Origin: Patulibacter sp052039575
GTDB taxonomy: Bacteria; Actinomycetota; Thermoleophilia; Solirubrobacterales; Solirubrobacteraceae
Direction of reading: 5' to 3'
Length of the DNA: 22,431 nucleotides
Assembly (NCBI GenBank): GCA_052039575.1
Contig: JBQGEK010000210.1
Location: 1-22,431 of the forward strand
Shown: in pieces, positions 15,767 to 22,431 of the stretch
Numbering within the stretch: position 1 is the first letter of the stretch
Layout: the number at the start of each line of letters is the position of its first letter
Position numbers and translations under genes: made by a program
The notes under the pieces: generated by a model
Seen by the model: the letters and a program-made list of their open reading frames with translations, nothing else
The model's database searches: none
Told to the model about the DNA's origin: nothing

Positions 15767-17638
15767 ATGGCACCGTCCCAGGTGGGGCGCTTCGAGATAC
15801 GTGGTGAGCTGGGCCGCGGCGGGATGGGCGTCGTCTACCGGGCGTGGGACCCGACGGTCGGGCGCGAGGTCGCGCTGAAGGTCGTGAGTCCGGAATTGGC
15901 CGCGGACGAGCAGTTCGTCGCGCGCTTCGAGCAGGAGATGCGGATCGCCGCGCGGATCGAGCACCCGAACGTGGTCCCGGTCTACGAGACCGGACGTGAT
16001 GACGCCGCGCTGTACATCGCGATGCGGCTGGTCGATGGTCCCGACCTGCGCGACGTGATCCGTCGCGAGGGCGGTCTGACCGTCGCGCGGACGGCGAACG
16101 TCGCTCGGCAGATCAGCGGCGCGCTCGACGCGGCGCATGCCGCCGGACTGGTCCACCGCGATGTGAAGCCCGGCAACGTCCTGTTCGCGGCGACGCACGG
16201 CGACGAGCACGTCTACCTGACCGACTTTGGTCTAGCGCGGGAAGCGGCCAGCGAGAGTGGTTTGACGAACACCGGCAACTGGATCGGCACGCTCGACTAC
16301 GCGGCGCCGGAGCAGCTCGACGGTGACGTGGTCTCGGCGCGGACCGACGTCTATGCGTTGGGGTGCCTGCTGTTCCACGCTCTCGTCGGCCGGGTGCCGT
16401 ACGAGGGTGGGGTGCAGCGCAAGATCGTCGGGCACAGCGTCGGCGAGCTGCCGAGCGTCGGTGCAGCGACGAACGGCGAGCTGATCGACGCCGTGCTGGC
16501 GCGGGCGACGGCCAAGCGACCGGAGGATCGTTTCGCGTCCGCCGGTGACCTCGGTCGCGCGCTCGTGGCCGCGGTCGACGGCCACGAACTCAGTGACTCG
16601 GGCGAGCGGACGGTCGCGACGGGTGCGGCGCTGAGCGGTCTGCGGACCCAGGTGCTGGGGGTTGAGGACGTGCCGACACGGGTGCACTCGCCCGGGGATC
16701 CCGCCGCCGGCGCGGGACTCGGTGCCGCTGGTCGCCCGGAAGGGACGGAAGCCACCCGGATCCGCGGTGGCGCGACCGCGGGCAGGACGGAAGCCACCCG
16801 GATCCGCCCATCGGACGACAGCGATCGGTCCGGCGCTGACGATGCTCGTGCGCGTCGAGCGTGGGCGTTGCCGGTCGCGGTCGTGGTCGCGGCGATCGTG
16901 CTCGCGGCCGGCGTGGCCGTCGGGTTCGGCGTGCTCGCGGGCAACGATGGCGATGGCGGGACGGCGACGGTTGCGGCGGAGTCCGCTGGCACCGAGGCCG
17001 CGGATGCGGCGGACGCTGAGGGCGAGGACGTTGCGGGCGACGAGCCGGACGCCTCCGAGGACTCCGATCCGTCGGAAGGCTCGACGGACGTGCGCGACGC
17101 TGCGACGAGGAGCACCACCGCGAAGAAGTCCGCTGCGAAGTCGAGTTCCGGGTCCGGCAAGTCGGCGCGAACCGGCGCCACGTCGGAGCCGGTCGGCGCG
17201 GACCGGGGTGGAAGTGGGGCGGCGCCGCGCGCGGCGACGACCCGGTATGAGTTGCACCACGGCGGCGGATTCGAAGCGATGCTGCCCGCAGGCTCGGGGT
17301 GGGGGAGCCCGAGCGAGTCGAGGCCGACCGAGGGCGAGCTGTATCGCACCAACGTCCGCGGACCGGATGGCCTGTTCGTGGTGATCGACTACACCCCGTA
17401 CGAGCCCGCGACGTTCGGCGGCAAGTACTCGTCCCGGACCGAGGTCGGCCACGCGATCTTCGGCATCGCCGTCCGCTACGAGTTCCAGGGCGGAACGATC
17501 CCCGAGTGCCAGCGCACCCACTGTGTCGACTACATCCTCAACGACGGCTCGTCGGGCTTCGCCGTCCTGGCCGGCGGCGGCTCCGGATCGGCTGAGATCG
17601 CCCGGACGGTCGCGGAATCGCTGGTGCCGGTGGGGTGA
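15767..17638 (+). CDS. membrane Ser/Thr protein kinase (PknB-like) with unusual extracellular domain
   Basis: 623 residues. The Hanks-type kinase domain covers about 8-270: GELGRGGMGVVY, Lys38 in EVALKVV, HRDVKPGN (His130, Asp132), DFG from Asp153, YAAPEQ, and TDVYALGCLLF. A juxtamembrane stretch (about 280-365) is rich in Thr and carries TEATRIR twice, plus ERTVATGAAL, LRTQVLG and PTRVHS, likely autophosphorylation sites. One membrane helix spans about 366-390. Outside is an acidic then Lys/Ser-rich low-complexity stalk (391-490) and a globular domain of about 130 residues (492-623) with two Cys (ECQRTHC). No PASTA repeats are present. ATG 15767 is preferred over GTG 15749 because of the ribosome site. 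The outer domain is not recognised; it is presumably the sensor. Confidence 0.9.
   Translation: MAPSQVGRFEIRGELGRGGMGVVYRAWDPTVGREVALKVVSPELAADEQFVARFEQEMRIAARIEHPNVVPVYETGRDDAALYIAMRLVDGPDLRDVIRREGGLTVARTANVARQISGALDAAHAAGLVHRDVKPGNVLFAATHGDEHVYLTDFGLAREAASESGLTNTGNWIGTLDYAAPEQLDGDVVSARTDVYALGCLLFHALVGRVPYEGGVQRKIVGHSVGELPSVGAATNGELIDAVLARATAKRPEDRFASAGDLGRALVAAVDGHELSDSGERTVATGAALSGLRTQVLGVEDVPTRVHSPGDPAAGAGLGAAGRPEGTEATRIRGGATAGRTEATRIRPSDDSDRSGADDARARRAWALPVAVVVAAIVLAAGVAVGFGVLAGNDGDGGTATVAAESAGTEAADAADAEGEDVAGDEPDASEDSDPSEGSTDVRDAATRSTTAKKSAAKSSSGSGKSARTGATSEPVGADRGGSGAAPRAATTRYELHHGGGFEAMLPAGSGWGSPSESRPTEGELYRTNVRGPDGLFVVIDYTPYEPATFGGKYSSRTEVGHAIFGIAVRYEFQGGTIPECQRTHCVDYILNDGSSGFAVLAGGGSGSAEIARTVAESLVPVG
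16743..16807 (+). repeat. 23-bp perfect direct repeat inside the kinase gene
   Basis: Copies at 16743-16765 and 16785-16807, 42 bases (14 codons) apart and in frame. Each encodes TEATRIR. The identity holds at DNA level, including third positions, so the duplication is recent or maintained by conversion. Confidence 0.85.
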
Positions 17639-17642
17639 GGGT

Positions 17643-17687
17643 GTCGGCGAGACCGGCCGCGGTGAACGCGACCGGAGCTCAGCCGAC
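17643..17687. terminator. imperfect inverted repeat between convergent genes
   Basis: GTCGGC (17643-17648) pairs with GCCGAC (17682-17687), and the inner bases GAG...CCGG and CCGG...CTC extend the stem with bulges. It sits between the stops of the kinase gene and the PepSY-like gene. It has no T-run; a terminator role is possible only. Confidence 0.3.
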
Positions 17688-17695
17688 GGTCCCGA

Positions 17696-18442
17696 CTACG
17701 GGCGCTGGGGCCTGGCGGCTTCGAGCGCCGTCTTCACCTTCGAGGCGTCGATGCCGAGCTGCTTGGCCAGCGCGGTCGCCTCGGCGTCGTGGCGGTCCTC
17801 GTGGAGGGCTTCGAGCGCTGCCGTGACGGCCGGCTCGGACTTGCCGGTCTTCTCCGCGAGGGCGGTCACGAGGGCCGAGCGGTCGCCGCGGGGGCCCCGC
17901 GGGCCGCGGTCGCCTCCGCGCTGGGCGTCGAGGACGGCCTGCACGTCGGACGTGGGCGCGCCGAGGGCCTTGGCGATCGCGGCGGCGCGGTCGCCCTTCC
18001 GGTCCTGCTTGGACCCGCGGGTCGCTTCGAGCGCGCTCTGCAGCTGCGTCTCGGTGACGCCGAGCGTCTTGGCGAGGGCCGCGGTGTCGAACCCGGGGCC
18101 GAACCCGCCGGGGCCGCGGTGACCGCCGGGGCCACCCGGGCCGCCGGGGCGCGCGTCGCGGGTGCCGGTCACCTTCAAGTCCTTGTCGAGCTCGACGAGG
18201 ACGGTCGTGCCGTCGGACGTGCGAACGTCGGCGACGTAGCCGCCGTCGGGCTCGCTGCGGATGCCGACGAGCGTCGAGCCCGGGTACGTGGCCACGGCGG
18301 CGGTGGAGGCCTTCTCGGTGATGCTGCCCGTCAGCGGTGTCGGGGTGCCGGAGGTGGCGGCGACCGCGGCTCCGGCTCCACCGAGGCCGATCACGCCGAT
18401 CGCGGCGATGGCCGCGGTCCTGGTCTTCAACGTCTTGATCAT
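17696..18442 (-). CDS. exported PepSY-like protein with four helical repeats
   Basis: 248 residues. ATG 18442 opens a signal peptide (MIKTLKTR, then IAAIGVIGLGGAGAAVA, cleavage near residue 29). Residues about 45-97 read like a PepSY domain: STAAVATYPGSTLVGIRSEPDGGYVADVR, then VLVELDKDLKVTG. A Gly/Pro/Arg linker follows (98-118). Then come four units of about 24-27 residues with the pattern A-x-A-L-A-K-x-L-G-x-(5)-V-x-x-A-L-E-A: TAALAKTLGVTETQLQSALEA, AAIAKALGAPTSDVQAVLDA, VTALAEKTGKSEPAVTAALEA, and TALAKQLGIDASKVKTALEA. A second Arg/Gly linker separates units 2 and 3. Each unit looks like a helix-turn-helix hairpin. PepSY domains are linked to peptidase inhibition and envelope sensing; function here unknown. 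Confidence 0.8.
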   Translation of the reverse strand: MIKTLKTRTAAIAAIGVIGLGGAGAAVAATSGTPTPLTGSITEKASTAAVATYPGSTLVGIRSEPDGGYVADVRTSDGTTVLVELDKDLKVTGTRDARPGGPGGPGGHRGPGGFGPGFDTAALAKTLGVTETQLQSALEATRGSKQDRKGDRAAAIAKALGAPTSDVQAVLDAQRGGDRGPRGPRGDRSALVTALAEKTGKSEPAVTAALEALHEDRHDAEATALAKQLGIDASKVKTALEAARPQRP

Positions 18443-18591
18443 GCGGCCAGATTGCCGTCGCCGGATGGGAGCACCCTCGGAGTTCCCTGAGATCTGGCTG
18501 AGAACGCGCCGACCGACCGCCGCGGCTCCCCTTCCGAGGGCCGTGGGCGGACGGTCGTGCGTGGTGGCCAGGCTGCGCCGACCGCGTGCGG

Positions 18592-20088
18592 TCAGTGCGC
18601 CAAGACGGGTTCCGCCGAGGGGTCCTGGGCCGGCACGGCTCCGGGACGCAGCAGCAGTCCGGTGATCACGGCGCCGACGGCGAGGATTCCGGCCGCGATC
18701 CAGAACGCGGTGACGTAGCCGTGCATCGTCGACTCGAGCAGCATCTGCTCGCCCTGGAGTCGCCCGGCGTTGTCGGTCGCGTAGCTCGTGACGGCACTCG
18801 CGAACAGCGTCGAGAGCAGCGCGGTGCCGATCGACCCTCCGACCTGCTGGGTGGTGTTGACCATCGCCGACGCAACGCCGGCTTCGTGCCGATCGACCCC
18901 CAACGTGGCCGACGCCATCGCGGCGGAGAACACGCCGCCCATCCCGATGCCCATCACGAGCAGGCCGGGGAGCACGCCGGTCACGTAGCCGGACGTGGTC
19001 TCGAGCTGCGCGAAGAGCACCAGCCCGACCGCGGCGAGCGCCATGCCGCCGGAGATCAGTGGGCGCGGACCGAAGCGGGGGAGCAGGACCTGGCTGGCCA
19101 CGCCGATCGAGGCCATGATCGCGAAGTTCATCGCCAGGAAGGCCAGACCGGTCTGCACCGGCGTGAAGTCGAGCGTGCGCTGCAGGTAGTAGGTCAGGAA
19201 CAGGAAGACCCCGAACATGCCCATGCTGGCGATGCCGAACGCCAGGTACGACCCGCCGCGGTTGCGATCCAGCACGACGCTCAGCGGCAGCAGCGGGTTC
19301 TCGGACCGGCGCTGGATCAGCACGAACGCGACGATCAGGACCGTGGAGACCACGAGCATGATGATCGTCACGGGGTGGCCCCAGCCGTTGGTCTCGGAGT
19401 TCGAGAACCCGTAGACCAGCGCGAAGAGTCCTCCGGTGATCGTCAGCGTTCCGGGGATGTCGAGCTTGGGGCGCCCGCCGGTCGCGTGTTGCCTGTCGGC
19501 GTGCAGGACGGCGAACGCGCCGATCGCGGCCGGGATCGCGAACGCCAGGTTGACGTAGAGGCACCAGCGCCACGACAGGTACTCGGTGAGCACGCCGCCG
19601 AGCAGCAGGCCGACGCCGCCGCCGACGCCGGCGATCGCGCCGAAGACGCCGAACGCCTGGTTGCGCTCGCGCGGGTCGGTGAACGTCGTCGTCAACAGCG
19701 AGAGTGCGGCCGGGGCGAGCAGTGCGCCGAACACGCCCTGCAGGGCCCGGGCGAAGACGAGGACGCCGAAGCTGCCCGCGGCACCGCCGATCGCGGACGC
19801 GACCGCGAAGCCGATCAGGCCGACGATGAACACGTGCTTGCGGCCGATCAGGTCGCCGATCTTGCCGCCGAGCAGCAGCAGCGACCCGAACGCGAGCGCG
19901 TAGGCGGTGATGATCCACTGGCGGTTGTCGTCGGAGAAGCCGAGGTCCGTCTGCGACGACGGCAGGGCGATGTTCACGATCGTCGCGTCGAGGATCACCA
20001 TCAGCTGGGCGATCCCGAGGATGCCGAGGATCAGCCAGCGGCGCGCGTGATGCGGGTCGACCGTGCTCTCGGTCGGGGAGGAAGACAT
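18592..20088 (-). CDS. DHA2-family MFS drug exporter (EmrB/QacA type)
   Basis: 498 residues with about 14 hydrophobic segments, the size of DHA2 proton/drug antiporters. TM1 carries LDATIVNIALP (Asp34), the DHA2 motif D1. Motif A in the loop after TM2 reads LGGKIGDLIGRKHVFIVG. Motif C in TM5 lies in AIAGVGGGVGLLLGGVL. The turn SWRWCLYVNLAFAI follows as usual. Near the end, ATLGVDRHEAGVASAMVNTTQQVGGSIGTAL is also typical. ATG 20088 is chosen for its ribosome site (AAGGA 6 bases upstream) and because the upstream 31 codons are non-homologous and cross the operator region. Divergent from the TetR gene, which probably represses it. Which compounds it exports cannot be told. Confidence 0.92.
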   Translation of the reverse strand: MSSSPTESTVDPHHARRWLILGILGIAQLMVILDATIVNIALPSSQTDLGFSDDNRQWIITAYALAFGSLLLLGGKIGDLIGRKHVFIVGLIGFAVASAIGGAAGSFGVLVFARALQGVFGALLAPAALSLLTTTFTDPRERNQAFGVFGAIAGVGGGVGLLLGGVLTEYLSWRWCLYVNLAFAIPAAIGAFAVLHADRQHATGGRPKLDIPGTLTITGGLFALVYGFSNSETNGWGHPVTIIMLVVSTVLIVAFVLIQRRSENPLLPLSVVLDRNRGGSYLAFGIASMGMFGVFLFLTYYLQRTLDFTPVQTGLAFLAMNFAIMASIGVASQVLLPRFGPRPLISGGMALAAVGLVLFAQLETTSGYVTGVLPGLLVMGIGMGGVFSAAMASATLGVDRHEAGVASAMVNTTQQVGGSIGTALLSTLFASAVTSYATDNAGRLQGEQMLLESTMHGYVTAFWIAAGILAVGAVITGLLLRPGAVPAQDPSAEPVLAH

Positions 20089-20148
20089 GGAGGTCCTTCG
20101 GGCGAGGTACGGGGTTCGTGGCGGACACGGACCCTGAAGTGCTGAAGC

Positions 20149-20154
20149 ACCGTA
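20149..20154 (-). promoter_or_regulatory. candidate -10 TACGGT for the exporter gene
   Basis: Minus-strand hexamer about 60 bases before ATG 20088. Its -35 region would fall in the first unit of the operator array, which fits repression by the adjacent TetR protein. It lies next to a small palindrome GTGCT-GA-AGCAC (20139-20150). Confidence 0.4.
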
Positions 20155-20163
20155 GCACGAAAG

Positions 20164-20218
20164 TGGAGTTTGATCCTCCATTTGGAGACCGTGGCTCCAT
20201 ATGGAGCCTGGCTCTCCA
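20164..20218. promoter_or_regulatory. triple tandem operator array, TGGAG-N7-CTCCA at 19-bp period
   Basis: Three perfect inverted repeats of 17 bp occupy 20164-20180, 20183-20199 and 20202-20218. Each has arms TGGAG and CTCCA around seven variable bases and is joined to the next by two bases (TT, then TA). The linkers create two further palindromes, at 20176-20187 and the 16-bp GGCTCCATATGGAGCC at 20193-20208. The array fills the divergent exporter/TetR promoter region, so it is the likely TetR operator; the 19-bp step is close to two helical turns, which would place dimers on nearly the same face. Confidence 0.75.
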
Positions 20219-20234
20219 TATATCGCGGGTGCAC

Positions 20235-20240
20235 TAGTCT
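20235..20240 (+). promoter_or_regulatory. -10 box TAGTCT of the tetR gene
   Basis: Ends 6 bases before ATG 20247 (leaderless). A -35 at 17-bp spacing would overlap the third operator unit, consistent with autorepression. Confidence 0.5.
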
Positions 20241-20246
20241 CTGGTC

Positions 20247-20933
20247 ATGGAAACCTCGGCCGAACCGCGTGCGGCCCGTCCGCTACGGCGCGACGCGGAA
20301 CGCAACCGCCGTCGCATCCTCGACGCCGCGGCCGTCGTCTTCGCCGAGCAGGGTCTCGGCGCGAGCCTCGACGAGATCGCGGCGCAGGCCGAGGTCGGGG
20401 TCGGCACGGTCTATCGCCGCTTTCCGAACAAGGAAGTGCTGATCGACGCGCTGTTCGACGACCAGCTGGACGGGATCGTCGCGATCGCCGAGGCTGGCCT
20501 CGCGATCGAGGACCCGTGGGACGGACTGGTGCACTTCCTGCGTTCGGCCCAGGAGCGGCAGGTTCGGAACCGGGGTCTGAAGCAGCTCCTGCTCGGGGCG
20601 CGGATGGGCCAGCCCCGCGGGTGCACCCTCGACGGTCGGGAGCGGATCGAGCCGCTCGTCCGGCGGCTCGTGGAGCGGGCCCAGGCCGATGGCAGCCTCC
20701 GCTCCGACGTCGACGTGACCGACATGCCGATGATCCAGGTGATGGTCGGCGCATCGGTCGACTACACCCGCGACGTCGACCCCGAGGTCTGGCGCCGGAT
20801 GTTCACCCTCGTGATCGACGGCCTCAAGGCCGCCCCGTGCCAGTGCACCGCGATGCCGGCCGAGCCGCTGGACGAGGCGCGCCTGGCCGCGGCGATGACC
20901 GGATGGGGACCGCAGCGGGCACGGGGGGCATAG
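20247..20933 (+). CDS. TetR-family transcriptional repressor
   Basis: 228 residues. The N-terminal DNA-binding domain (about 15-70) is textbook TetR: RRDAERNRRRILDAAAVVFAEQG, then the helix-turn-helix LDEIAAQAEVGVGTVYRRFPNKEVLIDALF. The C-terminal ligand/dimer domain (about 75-215) is helical, with a C-terminal Cys pair (CQC). It is divergent from the DHA2 exporter with a three-unit operator between them, the classic arrangement for an exporter de-repressed by its own substrate. The start ATG is set by the -10 box six bases upstream and by the distance to the helix-turn-helix. The ligand is unknown. Confidence 0.93.
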   Translation: METSAEPRAARPLRRDAERNRRRILDAAAVVFAEQGLGASLDEIAAQAEVGVGTVYRRFPNKEVLIDALFDDQLDGIVAIAEAGLAIEDPWDGLVHFLRSAQERQVRNRGLKQLLLGARMGQPRGCTLDGRERIEPLVRRLVERAQADGSLRSDVDVTDMPMIQVMVGASVDYTRDVDPEVWRRMFTLVIDGLKAAPCQCTAMPAEPLDEARLAAAMTGWGPQRARGA

Positions 20934-20997
20934 CGGCGACCGTTCCTGCCGGGTGTCGCGGGGAGGTCCCCGTCCTTTCGAGGTATCACCGTTGGAG

Positions 20998-21003
20998 TAG
21001 CTT
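20998..21003 (+). promoter_or_regulatory. -10 box TAGCTT of the DUF1579-like gene
   Basis: Six bases before GTG 21010, supporting that start and a leaderless mRNA. No convincing -35. Confidence 0.4.
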
Positions 21004-21009
21004 GGGCTC

Positions 21010-21471
21010 GTGCGCGAGTTCGACCGACACCAGGGGGCGTGGGCCGGGACGAACGCGTTCCGCCTAGCGCCCGCCGATCCGCCCCAGCACGCGCCGATCA
21101 GCGCGTCGATCTCGCGCGCGGCGGGCGGGCACATCACCCAGATCGCCTACTCGTGGGCGCACCCCGAGGACGGTGCGCAGGACGGCCTACTGGTACTTGG
21201 GCCGGGAGCCGAGCCCTCGACCGTCGAGGCGTTCTGGGCCGACTCGTGGCACCAGAGCCCGCAGCCCCGAACCCTCGAGGGGTCGACCGAGGGCGGCGTG
21301 ATCACCGTGGGCTACGACTACAGCGGCGAGTGGCGCTGGGAGATCGTGGTGGAGCTCTCGGCCGAGGACCAGGTCGTGCTGACGATGAACAACGTGGTCC
21401 CCGAGTCCGCCGCGACCGCGGAGATCTCCGCAGGGCTGTACGCGGCGATGCGGGCCGTATTGACCCGATGA
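21010..21471 (+). CDS. small beta-rich protein, DUF1579-like
   Basis: 153 residues from GTG 21010. The pattern WAGTNAFRL...AGGHITQIAYSW...DGLLVLGPG...VEAFWADSWHQ...ITVGYDYSGEWRWEIVVELS...LTMNNVVPE is that of a single-domain beta barrel often labelled DUF1579 in actinobacteria. I recognise the type, not a function. No signal peptide or membrane segment, so cytoplasmic. It stands alone, 76 bases after the TetR gene and convergent with the epimerase-like gene 28 bases downstream. Other lipocalin-like beta-barrel families are possible. Confidence 0.75.
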   Translation: MREFDRHQGAWAGTNAFRLAPADPPQHAPISASISRAAGGHITQIAYSWAHPEDGAQDGLLVLGPGAEPSTVEAFWADSWHQSPQPRTLEGSTEGGVITVGYDYSGEWRWEIVVELSAEDQVVLTMNNVVPESAATAEISAGLYAAMRAVLTR

Positions 21472-21499
21472 GCGACGCGGCCGCCTGATCGCTGGCGGC

Positions 21500-22156
21500 T
21501 CAGCGCGGGCGGACGTTCGCCTGAACCGCGTCCTCGATCAGGGTCGAACCCGAGTCGAGCTCGAGGATCTGGCGACCGATGCCTGGCTCGTGGAGCAGCT
21601 CGGCGAGGGTGTCGGCGACGTCTTCGCGGGCGATCTGTCCGTGCAGCTCGGCCGGTCCGAGCGACACGGTGCCGACGCCGGGGTCGTCGACGAGCAGCGA
21701 CGGACGCAGGATCAGCCAGTCCAGACCGCTGCGGCTCAGCGCGACGTCGGCCTGCTTCTTGACGGCGAAGTAGTACTCGACGTCCTTGCCGTTGTCGCGT
21801 TCTCGCCACGATTCGGGGAGCACGGATACCAGCGCGAAGCGTTCGATCTCGGCGAGCCGTGCGGCCGCGATCGCCTTCTCGACGCCGTCGCCGTCGATCG
21901 CCTTGGTGGCCTGGCGGCTGCCGCCGTTCGACCCGGCGCTGAACACGACCACGTCGACGTCGCCGATCGCGGACGCCAGGTCCTCCGCGGTCATCTCGGC
22001 GAGATCGCCGACGCGCACCTTCACCCCGTGGGCCTCGAGCTCTGCCCGCTGCTCGGGACGGCGAACGAGCCCGTGAACGTCGTCCCCGCGAGACCGCAGC
22101 TCCCGCGCCAGCAGGCCGCCGATGCCACCCGCGATGCCGATGATGAAGACGCGCAC
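21500..22156 (-). CDS. NAD(P)-binding epimerase/NmrA-like protein (atypical SDR)
   Basis: 218 residues from GTG 22156, chosen because GGAG lies about 8 bases upstream and the Rossmann strand VRVFIIGIAGGIGG begins at once; the frame extends upstream without homology. The loop GIAGGIG (residues 7-13) binds the dinucleotide. LVRRPEQ at the end of beta2 suggests NADP preference. VVVFSAGS is beta4. The short sequence YFAVK matches the YxxxK pattern. LDWLILRPSLLVDDPGVGTV is typical of NAD(P)H-binding/SDR a5 proteins. These proteins either reduce small substrates or sense the NADP state. There is no linked partner gene, so its role is open. Confidence 0.87.
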   Translation of the reverse strand: MRVFIIGIAGGIGGLLARELRSRGDDVHGLVRRPEQRAELEAHGVKVRVGDLAEMTAEDLASAIGDVDVVVFSAGSNGGSRQATKAIDGDGVEKAIAAARLAEIERFALVSVLPESWRERDNGKDVEYYFAVKKQADVALSRSGLDWLILRPSLLVDDPGVGTVSLGPAELHGQIAREDVADTLAELLHEPGIGRQILELDSGSTLIEDAVQANVRPR

Positions 22157-22238
22157 TGGAACGCTCCGTTCGTGAGGTGTTCTCTTCGAGCCCTCGCGGT
22201 TCGCGAGGGTGCCTCTTTCGAGATTCCCACAGCACGCG

Positions 22239-22262
22239 AAAACCCCCGTCACTGACGGGGTT
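22239..22262 (-). terminator. rho-independent terminator downstream of the tRNA fragment
   Basis: On the minus strand, CCCCGTC-AGT-GACGGGG forms a 7-bp GC stem with a 3-base loop (one extra G on the 3' side), followed by TTTTCGCG. It lies about 20 bases after the tRNA 3' end, so it most likely served the original tRNA-Ala gene. Confidence 0.75.
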
Positions 22263-22279
22263 CCGGTGCTGCTTCTCTA

Positions 22280-22325
<46 letters not shown>

Positions 22326-22431
22326 GGAGTGGCTGGGTGGGCGGGGTCGCTGTGGATGTGGCGATTTGCAGGGGGTTCGTGGCGTGGCTCGGGTTCGACG
22401 CGGTGGGCACTGGCCAGCGGATCGGGGGCGA
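22326..22431. other. end of window, no gene recognised
   Basis: 106 bases of G-rich plus strand with no convincing coding frame or RNA. If the tRNA fragment is an attachment site, this is the first sequence of the inserted element. Confidence 0.4.

Noticed and set aside
20139..20150. Small palindrome GTGCT-GA-AGCAC as another TetR operator
   Set aside because: Its arms do not match TGGAG/CTCCA and it overlaps the candidate -10 of the exporter; it may be chance.

Overview
The window is very GC-rich, densely coded DNA that looks like an actinobacterial chromosome. The DHA2 exporter/TetR pair, a MmyB-type XRE regulator, a PASTA-less membrane Ser/Thr kinase and many TANNNT boxes placed 6-9 bases before start codons fit Actinomycetota. 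The large secreted protein with repeated 'Cys...Gly-Gly-x-Trp-x-Pro-Cys' Ig-like units is a style I associate with Thermoleophilia (Solirubrobacterales such as Patulibacter or Conexibacter). That placement is an inference, not proven.

Region 1 (31-5184) is a tight four-gene operon on the plus strand. An acyl-CoA ligase, the E1-alpha and E1-beta subunits of a thiamine-diphosphate 2-oxoacid dehydrogenase, and a second acyl-CoA ligase are joined by three successive ATGA overlaps. No E2 or E3 gene is present in the window. The second ligase has Cys in place of the hinge Gly of motif A8.

Region 2 (5174-7643) has a LysR regulator facing the operon end-to-end. It is divergent from a wrecked PEP-mutase/isocitrate-lyase family gene that has a frameshift and a large internal deletion. 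An exported protein of unknown function follows.

Region 3 (7784-11281) has a lactate 2-monooxygenase-like flavoenzyme converging on a YdbC/PdxI-like aldo-keto reductase. The reductase is divergent from an XRE regulator, which overlaps an SRPBCC protein.

Region 4 (11345-18442) is surface and signalling. It holds a giant exported protein (L-type lectin, DUF11, Ig-like repeats, C-terminal OmpA domain), a GNAT acetyltransferase divergent from a membrane Ser/Thr kinase, and an exported PepSY-like protein with four helical repeats.

Region 5 (18592-21471) is a drug-exporter/TetR pair. Its intergenic region holds three 17-bp inverted repeats, TGGAG-N7-CTCCA, repeated at an exact 19-bp period. A small DUF1579-like gene follows.

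Region 6 (21500-22431) has an NAD(P)-binding epimerase-like gene, a tRNA terminator, and only the 3' part of a tRNA-Ala(GGC) gene. This is the footprint expected at one end of a tRNA-integrating element lying beyond the right edge.

No CRISPR array, transposase, integrase or rRNA was found.
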